This document shows, in pieces, positions 1-11,829 of a stretch of DNA of 64,000 bases (position 1 is its first letter; the number at the start of each line of letters is the position of its first letter). The position numbers and the translations under genes are program-made. This stretch comes from Erythrophleum ivorense. Taxonomy: Eukaryota; Streptophyta; Magnoliopsida; Fabales; Fabaceae. The notes under the pieces are model-generated. The model searched no databases. It was given only the letters and a program-made list of their open reading frames with translations, and was not told the origin of the DNA. The stretch is from assembly GCA_026724425.1 (NCBI GenBank), contig JAIUCV010000009.1:16193294-16257293 (forward strand), given 5' to 3'.

Positions 1-153
1 TCTCCATTCAAGCCTATCTCGCTTATTTCATTATACTGAATCAGAAGCACAGAGCAAATGTGTGGTTTATATACAACTTCTAAAGTTCATTGCCATGTTA
101 GATCCATTAGCTTGCCTTCTAGACTACACCCCACCTCACAGAAGAATATAAAT
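1..153 (+). repeat. Copy of DUF241-upstream segment
   Basis: This edge segment matches positions about 33915-34047 base for base over most of its length, including the run around 'gccatgttagatccattag'. The match stops at about 154, where sequence shared with 54507 onward begins. At 34 kb the same segment lies directly upstream of a DUF241 pseudogene, so position 153/154 is a junction between two different repeated blocks. No coding function is supported here. Confidence 0.75.
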
Positions 154-1073
154 GAACTACTTGTTACAAAATGACGACGTCAAAACAAAGCTGAATGCAA
201 TCTTGCTAATTCTGTGAAACAGCCAAAAGAGCCTGAATGTACAAACTTGTTTGTCAATGTCTATAATGACTCAACACACATGTCCACCCTCATAGTTATG
301 AACATACCTACATGTCCCTCCTATAGGTCTATTTCAAGAGTCTGCATTTACAGGGAAGGTAGGTTGGCTTATTCTTCCTCCATACGAATAAATTAATATA
401 TTGGTAAGGACCTCTTGTTGCTAACATTTGGAAAAAGTGTTAGTTATGCAAGAAATACATCTATAGAAGCCAAAGAACACCTAAAAAGCATTGTATGAAT
501 CCAAATGAAATGCTAGGGCTTGGGATGTAATGCAAATGAAAATTTGTGATAGATTTATAATGTATGAAGTCAAAGATAGCATGTACTCTATGAACCAAAA
601 GGGAATATTGTACTAAAGTATTCATTGTAACCAACATATTGAAATCAATAAGAGTGATTATTTTACTATTAATATTTTTTTTTAGTATTGTGATTACTTT
701 AGCATTATGTGTCTCCTAAAATATCTCTATTGAATTCCAATGCTTCTAGAGAAGGCATGAAAGAATCCATTAGTACCTATATTAATAAATGAACATTAAT
801 CACATGATATACACTAAATATCCAATAATACCATATAAGTTATAAGAAATTAACTGCTTTAAATAATAATAGTTTTGTATAAGTCATTTCGCTCCTATCT
901 CTCTGAGAGAACATCCCATATGCTAGAGGTGTAAATGCAGTCATTGCTCAAAGTGCGACGATAAAGAAGCTTGCTTGTATTTAAATGTGTAAAAAAAGAA
1001 ATGCAACATCAAGATTTATTTAAACTACTATAAAAAATTAAGACACAAAAGCACATCCATATCATAGTTCAAC

Positions 1074-3064
1074 AAGTTTGTGAATCTTTGCCTGGTGTAG
1101 CTCTTCTTTTTCTCTTACATAGTTTCTTAACCCAACTTTTTAATTGTCTACTCTTCCTTGTACCATCTCTTTTTTGAATCCCTTAGGCCGTGCAACAGAC
1201 TTTGTTAATGGTGCCATACTTGTACTGCCATAGTTGTTTGTATGCAATACGTTCAAAGGAAGATCTACCACTTGCTTGCTTAGTTCTAACACACTGATTA
1301 TGTTTCAAGATAATCAAATGATTCAGTTGCTAGTCTTATAGACATGGGATAAATTTATCTATACTATTGTATGTTTTCACGCCTAGGATCTACTAGGTCT
1401 AATTTCCCCTATTATCATGTATGATACCACTCTTCGCATCTTTTGTCCACCTCTTTAATATATACTACTGAAGGAGTTTTTTCATATATCAAATATCATA
1501 TACCTTCAAAGTATAGTGATATAATATTCTAATAGTTTTAAACCTTTAATAACTACATGAAATTGACCTAAGTATTGAACCTTCTATTCTTTTTCTTCGT
1601 CAACCATACCAACAATATAGTTTTCCAATGAATCGACCTCAATTTTGTGCTTTATACAAGTAGTTGCAAATAGATATCATTGTTCCTTGAACAAGTTGAA
1701 GATAAGGGTAATGTAAATTTAGGAAACTTGTTTAAGTATAAGCAAACTCAGGACAATTAGTTAAGGCATTTTCTACCGTAACTCAAACTCACATTTCAAT
1801 TCATTGTACTTCTTATCTTCCACAACCCATTCAAAATTACTAAAATACTTATTAATATCCATATCCACTTTTGTGTAACTCTTGACATCAGCATTAATAC
1901 TTTCACTTAGTTACATGCTTTGCATGCATAAAATGAAAGCCTTCTTCATATGACACTACGTCCATTTCTCCTTTATCTTGTAAACTAAGATCAACCACGT
2001 ATTTTCATGCACATCGTACCTTGATAGCAATTGGCTCTATGCTTCTTTAAATTGGGTTTCCTCTTCATACTCATACATGTACTTTGTAAAGTTAGTTAAA
2101 AACCATGAACCACACTTCATTAAGTCTCCAAGATACTTGATCCTATTTTGTCTTAAATTCCGTGTGCATAATGCAAATTATATCTCTAGAAACACCTCAT
2201 GTAATGCTCTTGCCATAGTTTAATCCTAATCTATAAAAAACTGTTAGAGGCTTTTTTCGCCTCTGTGCCTTTAAGAAAGCTTCCAATCAATGGTTTCATT
2301 ATATAGCAACACTACCCCGAAAGTCACCAATCTTCTATGGTGATTGAATCCAGAGAATATTGCAAGTAGTTTATGATCACAATTTGTATTATGCATTGTG
2401 TCCAATGCTACCACCTTACCAAAATAAACATAAGCAATCAACATTCATGCATCTATCTAAAAAATGTTTGTAATTTATTTTTCTATATTCATTTGGTAGG
2501 CATGATAAAATGACAGATTTTTTGCCAACAGTTCTTGAAAACACTACAACAAACATCTAGCCTCTCCCTACCTTCAAGACTTAAAGATAATTATTTGCAT
2601 CTTCCCAGATGTAGCCAAGATTGGCTCTTCTTTTGGCATATTTACTCATCCACTAAAAGGAGGCTTTTTGCTAAAGCCCAAATTCCTATGCCCACTCAAT
2701 CTCATAGCCTTGGATTTCAATTAATCTACATTAGGATGCTAACATGTGAATCATCTCTGAGAGTTGAAGGGGGTAATTATGCTCTTCAACATGTATCAAT
2801 ATTATATTTTCCATCCATAAGTGTAACACCCATTCTTGCTTTACAATTGGTCCTAGTTTTCAAGACAAAGATTAGTGGTCATACCATCCCTTTTTAACTT
2901 GTTTTTGCAAACTTTCCTTGCAGCAAATATATCTATAAGAAAGTATGGATCCACCCTTCTTACTTTTAGTGAAATTATATTTCCTAGCACCAAATTCAAT
3001 TCTCCTAGCACATGCAACCTAAAACTTTCCTACTTCATTTGGGATTTCATATTCCATGCCTAAT
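1074..3064 (-). pseudogene. FAR1/FRS-like MULE transposase pseudogene A
   Basis: Read on the minus strand, this region encodes a broken member of the FAR1-related/Mutator-like transposase family. The FAR1 N-terminal domain is at about 2910-3060 (residues like RRIEFGARKYNFTKSKK, then YRYICCKE). The MULE transposase core is at about 2330-2440 (YFGKVVALDTMHNT, which keeps the first catalytic Asp). The Lys/Arg-rich C-terminus is at about 1090-1200. Stop codons and frameshifts separate these blocks and no long open frame survives. It is the left paralogue of the remnant at 55396-57456. Intact relatives are either transposases or light-signalling transcription factors; neither function is possible here. 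Confidence 0.75.
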
Positions 3065-3178
3065 CTATGGGTCAAGTCACCCTCCATCGAATGGTCCTTC
3101 AAGGAAATTAAGTGTACATTTGGCATTACCTTGATCACAAAAGCTAAATGAATTAAGTGTACATAAATTAAACATATA

Positions 3179-3720
3179 CTTTGAAAAGTAAAGCATTCAA
3201 TTATTCTTTTTTAACCTTAAATTTTTGTAAAAGTGAGCCATTAAATAGGAAAATTGCATACTTCACACTTTTTTCATTCTTTCATATTGAGCTCAAAAGA
3301 TTGCTTACTTGACACAGATTACATATACATACTTCAAAATTCAAAAGATAAAAATATTGCATACTTCATCCATTGTTTCATGGATTCATTTTTTCATGGA
3401 TCAAATAAAAGTTAACCACTTTGATATTAGATCTTATTTTGAAAAAAGATAATGGAAAAAAATTCTTCAAATAAAATCATTAAGGACATTAATATTTGAT
3501 TTGTATAAGAGTCTGCACCAAAAAAATTCAATTGCTTCTTGCTATTTATGCAAAAAGATTGAATATGTAAATTTCCTATATCTTATTAGAATCCTCCGGC
3601 TTTACAACAACTCTACAACCCTAAACACATATTTTGAGAAGCAATGCATTCTTTCATTCTTTTTTAACCTTAAATTTTTGTAAAAGCATTTCATTCTTTC
3701 ATATTGAGCTCAAAAGATTG
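3179..3720. repeat. Subterminal ~470 bp repeat, one full unit plus part
   Basis: A unit starting near 3179 with a 'cttaaatttttgtaaaagtgagcc' type core begins again near 3633. The right-hand duplicate has three units of this repeat (57541-58930). The second unit here is cut short and runs into 'attgaatggagggtcc' near 3717. Confidence 0.65.
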
Positions 3721-3965
3721 AATGGAGGGTCCTAATCTAGCACAATGAATGGATGAAATTGCCTTTTTTGAATTTTACTACTCAAAATACACCATTTCAT
3801 TAAACTAGAAATGGTGCATTTTCAACCTAATTTTGTGTGACATGTCCAAGGCCATTGGATCATGCGAGCAACCTAAATTAGATGCCAAAATAGCATTATT
3901 TCAATGTTGTGCATGGTGAGATACTCGCAAGAGTTGTGTAGAGAATTGAAATACCTTCCTCTGCA
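3717..3965. repeat. MULE-type terminal repeat (right end, copy A)
   Basis: This matches 59385-59645 in the same orientation, and is related by inversion to 53560-53830. It contains an internal palindrome, 'ctcaaaatacaccatttc' followed by 'gaaatggtgcatttt', at about 3782-3826. No left partner lies inside the window for this copy, because the copied segment begins at 154. Confidence 0.6.
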
Positions 3966-4195
3966 AAGTCACTCTACCTTTACACTTGTATTGTATCATG
4001 CTTCTCTCTTGTTAAGGACAATGGAAAGGACACAAGGAGATTTCTAATTTCTTTATTACAATTATCATCATCATCATCTAATTCTTTTTTTAAATAAGCT
4101 TTTAAAGAATTTTAGGTCTTTGTCCTACTTTCTCTTAATCTAGAATGAGTTTGAAGATTGGGTAAGACCATGATTTTTTAGGTTAATTAATTTAT

Positions 4196-4955
4196 CAAAA
4201 CCAATGTTTTTAAAATCGGACCGATCATTGAATCCGTGGAGGCACTGGTTCACAATTTATTGGTCAAATCGTAGTCAAATTGGTAATATATTTTTTAATT
4301 TTTACATATTAAAATTTTAATGTAAGAAATAAATATTTGTAAATTTTAAATATTTGATTATTAATTCAATATTTCTCAAGATATTATAAAAATTATTTTA
4401 AAGTTTTAAATTATATTGATATTATAAAAATTATTTTAAAGTTTTAAATTATATTGATATTATAAAAATTATTTTAAAGTTTTAAATTATATTAAAATTT
4501 TACTTATCATTAAAAAATAAAAATAAAAACAAAAAATAAATAGTAATTTTAACTAAATATCTTGATATTTAATAGAAATGTTATTAAGAAATGGAACATA
4601 AATATAATAGAAAGCAAGTATAAAAAATAGTTAATTATGCACATTTTACTTCTTTTATATTCTCTCATTTAAAAAAAATATATTTCAACTCCATCCTTTT
4701 TTATTACCTTTTATTTTTAATTTGTCAAATTTATTTGGAATGAATTATTTTATTATATAAGAAAAAATGAAAAAAAAAATTTGCTGTAGACCGGTTCAAA
4801 TTGGTTTTTACCGGTCCGATTTTACCCGATTTTGGCTGATTTTTGACCGGTTTGATTGATTTTTTAACTCTCTAATTTTCTGGATTAAGCGAATCGGATT
4901 AGAGACTAGTTTCCAATCGAACCAGTTGATCCGGTCTGATTCTTATAACATTGAT
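4196..4955. mobile_element. MITE-like non-autonomous DNA transposon
   Basis: The ends are imperfect inverted repeats: 'caatgtttttaaaatcggac' from 4202 against 'caatgttataagaatcagac' read in from 4953 on the other strand. It has no coding capacity and is AT-rich inside with 'accggt' and 'ggtccgat' subterminal motifs. The duplicated locus at 59890-59910 reads straight through ('ttaatttattgagac') and serves as the empty site, so this element entered the left copy after the duplication or was lost cleanly from the right one. The exact target duplication is ambiguous (2-3 bp), so the superfamily is not assigned. Confidence 0.7.
4380..4493. repeat. 38-bp tandem repeat, 3 units
   Basis: Three almost identical 38 bp units begin at 4380, 4418 and 4456, each starting 'gatattataaaaattatttt'. 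They lie inside the MITE-like element. Confidence 0.9.
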
Positions 4956-5183
4956 TGAGACCCCCATTTTGTAACATTTTCTTTTTTATTTATTTTTCAT
5001 TCAGTTTAATTCTTATAACTCAGAATTAAATTAGAATCAATTCGAAAATAACTATGATTCAAATGGCTATAAAATTAAACTAAAAATAAATTTAAATAAA
5101 AACTTGAGATAATGTATTTTTAATTTAATATATATTTATTTATATATTTTTTTTAAAATGTTCAAATAAAAAAAGTTCAAAAT

Positions 5184-5345
5184 TGTAAAGCTCTTTTAAT
5201 ATAAACACTGATCTGGTCACTTATACAATTTTGAATGATGTTTGTAATACCAAAGTCTTACCTCATGCTTTGCAATTGATGAGTGTGATTCGTGAGGAGG
5301 GGTAAGTCAAACAGTTTCATTTACTTTAATTCATGATATTAGTAA
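5184..5345 (+). pseudogene. PPR motif fragment A
   Basis: The plus strand encodes one pentatricopeptide repeat (DLVTYTILNDVCNTKVL, then HALQLMSVIREEG) before a stop. It aligns with 27985-28145 of the PPR pseudogene in this window, and weaker similarity continues to about 5345. There is no start codon or neighbouring PPR unit, so it is a captured or duplicated shard. The same shard is present at 60170-60325. Confidence 0.75.
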
Positions 5346-5940
5346 AATATTGGATTTTTCGCAGAGTTTGGAAGTCTTACTTTTCCAAGGCGATACTTCC
5401 TCTTTTTAAGAATTGTTAACTGATATCTCATCTAGGCAATATTATTTTCACTCTGGTATGTATATTTTGATTCTATAATCTTATTTGTGCTGTTGTTATT
5501 TGATAAAAATTTGTAAAATTGTTTTTCAAAAAGAGGCAAATAAAATCTTGTTTATAGTTTTATTTAACCATGCTAACCTATCAAAATACTATCCCACAGC
5601 TTGAGTCTTAGTTCGAATTGAAAGCAGTGTAAAAGTTGTCACGTTGGTAAAACTCGTCAGCAACCCAAACAAAATGTAAGATAGAGACTAGAAAGATTAA
5701 TACAAGTGCAATCATTGTATTGGCAAAATATTTTCTATTCATGAATAGATGAACCCAAAAAAAATATTTTCGTTGATTGAAAATTTTATATTTGTCTCGA
5801 AATGCACAAAAGGATAAGAGATTTTATAAAAATAAGAAAGAGAATCATACCATCTCAGAAGATGAGGAAATGTTACCTGAAGTCACTGTCTTTTTTTTTT
5901 CTTTTCTTAACTTGAGTTGTATTAACATCCATATCAAATT

Positions 5941-5990
5941 TATAGATATATAGATATATATATATATATATTATATATATATATATATAT
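5941..5990. repeat. (TA)n microsatellite
   Basis: A TA/TAGA repeat lies 3' of the NAC gene, just before 'caagtgtcccc'. In the duplicate at the same place (61010-61053) the repeat is (AG)n instead. Confidence 0.9.
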
Positions 5991-6219
5991 CAAGTGTCCC
6001 CTTAAAATTTATTGCATCAACACTAATGAAAATATCATACATGTATCACAACAATCTAGCGAAATAGATGAACAACATATCATCAAATTACTTTTATTAA
6101 AAAAAATCACTAATCCAACAATATTTCAATTCTGTAACATCAAATCAACTTGTTCATAAGTATCACAAAAATGCACAAAATTAATCACCCGTTCTTGGAT
6201 AATTATTCCCACCAAAAAA

Positions 6220-9200
6220 TTAAATTAATGGTGGGATTGAGAAATCTACCCAAGGAAAATTGTAGTCTATATCAAGAAATGGATCACAATTATTGAGTTT
6301 ATTAAAACTTTGTGGATTTGTAATTTGATGATAAAAGTCTTGTTGATGACTCCCATTAAATTGTTGAAACCCGAGTTGTGACGACGACGCTTCGACTCCC
6401 TCCTGATTGTCATGCACTATTTGTTGATGGGGTTCTTGGCTATCATAGCTTCCTACAAACCCAGCAACTTTTGTAGGAAGTTGATGATGGCTCTCAATAT
6501 TAGAGTAAGCTTGGTCTGTTCCATGAAATTCTTGCTGATGATGATGACTCTCATTCAATTGCTGAAGTTGTGATGAAAATGACAATGGTTCAACTCCCAC
6601 CTGATTATTGTTATTTAGTGAATTGTGATGCAGCTCATGGAAATTTGAAGTACGCCCATATGGAATCTCTTGGGTCTCTTGGCCAAACGGAACAAACCCT
6701 TCAACAACGTTATCATTTAATTGCGTGACATTATTCTGATCCAAATACTGTGGCTGCACCATTTGTTCTTGTTGATGACTCTCAACTAGATGGTCATATG
6801 TTATAGGCTTATGCACATTATCAGAATTTGAAATACGCCCATACGGAGGAAGGTATTGAAGCCCTTGGCTTAAGGGAACAAACCCTTCAACAAAGTAGTT
6901 ATTTACATTCATGACATAATTATGATCCAACGGCTGTGACCACGCCATTTCTTCATTACGATTTTTTTTTTATTTCATTATTATTATGTTGATCCATTGG
7001 CATGTATGCTACTTCATCACAGCTTTTTTCGTTTTCCTCAAGAGATCTCTTTCGAAAGGAAATTGGACCTTTCTTCTTATGTATTCTGCATAGAACAATG
7101 TCATCAAGCTGCAAAAAAAGAAAAGGATTTACGAATGTTAGCAAACTTGTTAACACACAAAAATGCTAAATATAACACACTAGGCATAGATATGAGCTTA
7201 GGCAGAAGTCAACATTAATTCCAACTTTTAAGTGTTCGCCACCTAGCATGAGTCTTGTTTAGTAGTGAAGAATGCGAGTATTTAATAAGAAATTTCAAGT
7301 TATACTCTTCCTTGAAGAAAGTGCTAAATTTATTATCTGCAAGAAAATTCATACCTTCATGTCTTGTGAACTAGCCCTTTTATGTAATGGATGGTTCTCT
7401 ACCATGAATTCACACATGATCCAATTTGTCTTCTCAACGGCATTGGGAGGTCTTCTTTTGTAGTATACCAATGATCTTTTATTTCCAATCTGAACACCTT
7501 TGTGCATGATAGGTTTTGCAGAATCTATGGCCCTCCAAAATCCTTCCCCTGCAGATCGATTTGGTCTCCCTCCATTTTTATATCTTCTATCTCTTGAACT
7601 GAAGAAATACCATTTACCTTCACCTTGAGCCTTGTAAGTTTCTACCACATCAAAAGATATTAAATTTATATGCTTTTCATGTAAATGATAGATACTGCTA
7701 TAATATATTGGAGATTGACAAAGTTCAGCATTAAGGTCTAATTAAAAAAATCATGTGATTGATCATATATAAATAATAATTTCATAACCTGAATATTTGA
7801 AAAAAAAAACTAGGCGAGATACACTATTAAAATATTTAACAATACCTATACTCAAGAATTGATCCTAACCTCATGAAAGGAAAAGAAAAAGAACGGTTTT
7901 AGGTAAACAAGAAAAACTCAACTCAACCTGTCTTCATTTGATTTAAATATTCAAACACTATGGTATGTCCAAGCATTACTCCTCTTTCTGATTATAATAG
8001 AAGGTGAAAGAAATATAGAAGTCTAAAATAAAGATCTCTCTTTCACCTGCGTAGAATGTGCTAATATTTGTTATACAAGATAATAGAACAATTAATAAAA
8101 TTTAAATATAACTAAGCCTTTGGGACTTTGCTCTATCAAACCTTTTACCCATTCTATATTTTCTTCACCCTTGAGATAAATACTTTACAGCTTTACAGTT
8201 ACCTAATTTCTAAAAATTTCTTTACACTTTTTAGAAACAAAAGAATCCTTCATATTTGTTTATACTACTATATATGACTTTGAAATTTTTTGATCATTGA
8301 TTATACAGCTATATATATCAATATAAGAAAAGTTAAAATGCGCATAGAAAAAGAGAAAATTTAAATAACTTTTCATTACTTTTTTTATTATTTTAAAATA
8401 TAAAAATTACTATGATTTAATTTTATATTAAAAATTATATAAAATTAAAGAAAAAATTGACATCCACAAGCCACTAGTATCTTTTGCTTCTCTGTCACAC
8501 ATTATTTATTGGTAGTTTTGAAAGCTTTGAAATCACCTCTCATTTCTCTTTAAAAACAAAAAGTATCTTTTATTTAAAAGTTATTAAAATAAAATAACAT
8601 AATTAGTAAACATTTACTTAGAGTTGATGTATAATATTTTTAATACTATTATTTTTATTTTATAATATAATAAGATTATAGCTATAGATAATTACTTAAT
8701 ATTTTTAAAATAACCTATTACACTAAAATTGTTTAAGAAATATATTTATACAAAAAAAATTTTTAAACACTTTTTATTACTCATTTTTTTTAATTGAAGA
8801 CAGATTTATACTCAAACATAAAAAGTTTTATTGATACGTATAGACTAGTTTTAACGTTTATTAAAAAGAAGATCCTCAATTAAAATCTCATCTTTATATG
8901 GATTAAAAATATAGAATATTTACTCATTTTTAAGAATTGATAAAAGAAACCTATCAAAGAATCGATTCGTAATCTTAATATCATAAAAGATATATATCTC
9001 AAACTGATCATATGTTCATGAAAATAAAAGACAGAAACACCATAGCTATAATTGCAAAAAGAAAAAAGAAATTGTCAGACTATAGAGAATATACACCGAA
9101 CCCAAATTTCAAGAATTCATACACTCTGATTCACAAATATTAAAAAAAAAGGAAAAGAAAACTAAGATATAGTGTAAAAGAAAATACCACAAAGAGCCAT

Positions 9201-9347
9201 AGGATCGGATTCGTATATATTAACTTCATTGATTAGGTTGAAAGGTAACGGCTTCTTGGCAATTTTTGGGGCCAAATAATGAACAATTAGTTCATCGTCC
9301 TGTGGAGCAAATCTAAAACCCGTTGGAAGAGAAGAGAAGTTTGCCAT
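6220..9347 (-). CDS. NAC-domain transcription factor (copy A), frameshifted in exon 3
   Basis: A plant NAC transcription factor: a nuclear DNA-binding protein with an N-terminal NAC domain and a variable C-terminal region. Three exons fit GT-AG rules: 9347-9188, 7641-7355 and 7108-6220. Exon 1 holds subdomain A (LPTGFRFAPQDDELIVHYL) and ends in phase 1. Exon 2 restores the codon (E) and holds subdomains C-D (KWYFFSSRDRRYKNGGRPNR, YYKRRPP, NWIMCEFMVEN). Exon 3 starts with subdomain E (LDDIVLCRIHKKK). The tail is Gln/Asn/His-rich with degenerate internal repeats (VEGFVPLSQ and VEGFVPFGQ). A run of 10 A at about 6962-6971 puts the last ~240 codons out of frame; 9 A would restore it. As written the protein would end soon after the NAC domain, at about 6956. 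Full length without the shift would be about 444 residues. A sequencing error in the homopolymer is possible. Confidence 0.85.
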
Positions 9348-9443
9348 TGAAATAAAAAGAAAACAAAATAGAAGAGTTTTTGAAAAATGCTACGTAGGGA
9401 ACAAAAGAATTGTTAATACATATTGTTTGATTACTTTGGCCCT

Positions 9444-9451
9444 TATTTATA
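9444..9451 (-). promoter_or_regulatory. Likely TATA box of NAC copy A
   Basis: TATAAATA on the minus strand lies about 97 bp upstream of the exon 1 ATG. The exon-1 paralogue has a TATA-like run at the corresponding distance (16031-16038), so the spacing is conserved. Confidence 0.5.
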
Positions 9452-10361
9452 ACTTGTGATGCTTTCGTTACTTTCAAAAAGTAGTTATCCTATAATTTAT
9501 TTATTGTATTTATCCTTATTTTATGTTATCTATCATTATCAAGTTATTTATTAATTAGTCAGAATTTATTTCACATTTTAATAACGCTTTTTCAATATTA
9601 AAATAATTAAAAAAAGAATTATTTTTGTATTAACATTTCATCTGTCTAAATTTGACCAATTATTTTTTTTTACTGATATACCAAATCTTTTTTCTTAAAA
9701 CATTAGAGTGATCCAGTTATTTATTTTTCATTTTGATTCAATTTTTAACGTTCCAATGATCTAATTTTCTTGCATTAGGTTCACTTTTTAGCTAAGTCAA
9801 ATTGAATCTATTGGATTCTAATCCTCCTAACCCAAATCCCAAATTAAAAAACAAAATAAAACAAAAGAAAGAAAATAAGGCACAATGGATGAAATGCCTG
9901 ATTCATTAGGTTTCTTTTCCCCAGGCCTTCCCCTTCCGAATGGATCTTATGCACAGTGGGTTATTTCATTCGGACCATATCAATTTAATTTGAATAGATT
10001 TTATATTTTTTTAATTTAAAATTTTCTTTTATTTTAAAAAACATAAAACATAAAATAAAAATAATTCTATAATTATCAATTAAAAAATAATATTTTATAT
10101 TAAAAATTTTCATAAAATCTAAATTATCTAAGATAAATCTAAATCATCTAAATTGAGATAGGCACTCCACACTTGCAGTTTTGCAGAGAAAACCAGCTCC
10201 TTCTCCTTATCGCTTTCCACGCATAGAGCCAGCAGAAGAAAACGCCAAGAACACATCAGAGGCAGAGCAAGGACGATTTGGTTGTCTGAAATCCAATTCT
10301 CTTCCCACCGAATTCAAGAAGATCTACCTTTTATCACCATCATTTTTCAGCTCTTCGCTAT

Positions 10362-10484
10362 ATGAGAGAAGACGGAGGCAAAAAGAGGAATTCGGAGAGT
10401 GAAGCAAAAATTGAGACAAGTAAAAGAGAAAGCGAAGTAGAGAGGAGCTCAATTGGAGCAATTGAATGCTCAAATTTGAGAGGT
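10362..10484 (+). CDS. Possible first exon of an unrecognised gene, divergent from NAC
   Basis: An ATG at 10362 opens a 41-codon Lys/Glu/Ser-rich stretch (MREDGGKKRNSESEAK at the start, SIGAIECSNLRG at the end), followed by 'gagaggtaatg', a plausible 5' splice site. It sits about 1 kb upstream of the NAC ATG in divergent orientation. No downstream exon could be recognised in 10.5-11.8 kb, and the product is not recognised. An inverted copy at about 63310-63410 has a one-base insertion that breaks the frame and has lost the splice GT. It could equally be a 5' UTR exon. Confidence 0.35.
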
Positions 10485-11829
10485 AATGTGACTCATCCTG
10501 ATACATTGCACTTCATTTTCTGCCCTCGAACTATGCATACAGCCGAATGAGTATCCTTTGATTTCTTTGGGGATTGAACAAGTTCATTATTTTGGAAGTG
10601 AACATTGGTTAAGATTTTCAGATAACTATTTGTTTGCCTAAGAATGGGTTTGAATATCCATTGTGACGTTATGTTACTAAAACGATAAGTTTTGACTAAA
10701 TTTTTTTGGGCCAAGGATAATTTAGATGCAAGATTTTTATCAGAGCTTCATGTTGTGAAAGTTAAGTAACTTTTATTGTTGACATGTCTCTAAATGAAAT
10801 TGTAAGGAATTTTGTTTGAATTTTTCTGGCTACAATCTTAGCCCAGCTGTTGAGTTTGTTTAGCTGATAATAAGGTTAGGAAATAAAGTTTTTGAATAAC
10901 CTATATCCTGTTTTTTTTAGTTGATTAGAAATCTTGCTCTCATACCACAATATCATTACTCACTGCATCGTAGCCACTTGCTATGGTTTTTTTTTTTTAT
11001 GTACAACTTGCTATGGTATTTTATATTACTTGTAAGAGTGGATTCCTGCGATCGCATTTCATTTTGAAAATAGCTAGTAGCTTGTACATGTTTTCCTTTT
11101 TGAGTATCTTATCATGCTTCTCTGCTTTCTGTTTTGAATGGAAATGCACTTTGGCAACATTACATAGAAATACTTTACTTGACGGATTGTGAAATCTTTG
11201 GGCTCATATTTGAAAATGGGCCCAAAAAAATTGTTACTGTTTTAATCGTGATATCTAACTCTTAAATGAAAGTGGATCCAATCCTATTTGCCTCACGTAA
11301 ATTTGACACTTCCATTAGTCACTATTATAATTTGGTACGTGTTGGTGGTGTTTTGAGTAACAAGATTTAAGTTTTCTCCAAGGTAAATAAAAAAGTTGTA
11401 ATTATCCATTAAATGCTATATGCTTAGAGAACCATGAAAATGTGCTTGTCTTCTTATTAGCATGTTGTTACTTGAAAAATAATGATTATGATCGTTGATT
11501 TTGCCTTTTGTTGAAAATCTTACGGTTGCATGTTTCATGGTGATAAACTACAAATTGGAGTATGGGATTCGATACGTATGAGTTTATTAAATTATGATTT
11601 ATAATGGACATTAATTCATTTTATTTTTTCCCTTTTGCATATCGTCATGGAAAATCACAAAATGGATGGAGAAGACATTACTTATGAGTAGGGCACTTAA
11701 GGATCCCAGAAAGAAACCAAAAAGAAAGAAAACATGGTTTAATTCTCTATTTATCACCATTTTGTATGAAATGCGTATGAATTTTGTATGGGATATATAT
11801 GAATAATATGTTTGGCTATACACAAGCAT
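10485..11829. other. No gene seen
   Basis: Moderately AT-rich single-copy-looking sequence. Open frames are short, overlap on both strands and show no family motif. It could be intron or flank of the possible exon at 10362. Confidence 0.4.

Larger units (their letters stand above)
154..7745 (+). repeat. Segmental duplication, left copy
   Basis: This block is collinear and in the same orientation as 54507-62600. Shared landmarks in order are the FRS-type transposase remnant (minus), the subterminal repeat, one MULE-type terminal repeat, a PPR motif fragment (plus), a microsatellite, and NAC exons 3 and 2 (minus). Differences from the right copy are a MITE inserted at about 4200-4955, only about one and a partial unit of the ~472 bp tandem repeat, and loss of the sequence equivalent to about 58560-59390. 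Similarity ends inside NAC intron 1, at about 7745 here and 62600 in the other copy. Confidence 0.85.

Noticed and set aside
2535..3063. Plus-strand open frames of 120 and 62 codons
   Set aside because: They lie antisense to the FRS-type transposase remnant, whose FAR1 and MULE motifs are on the minus strand.
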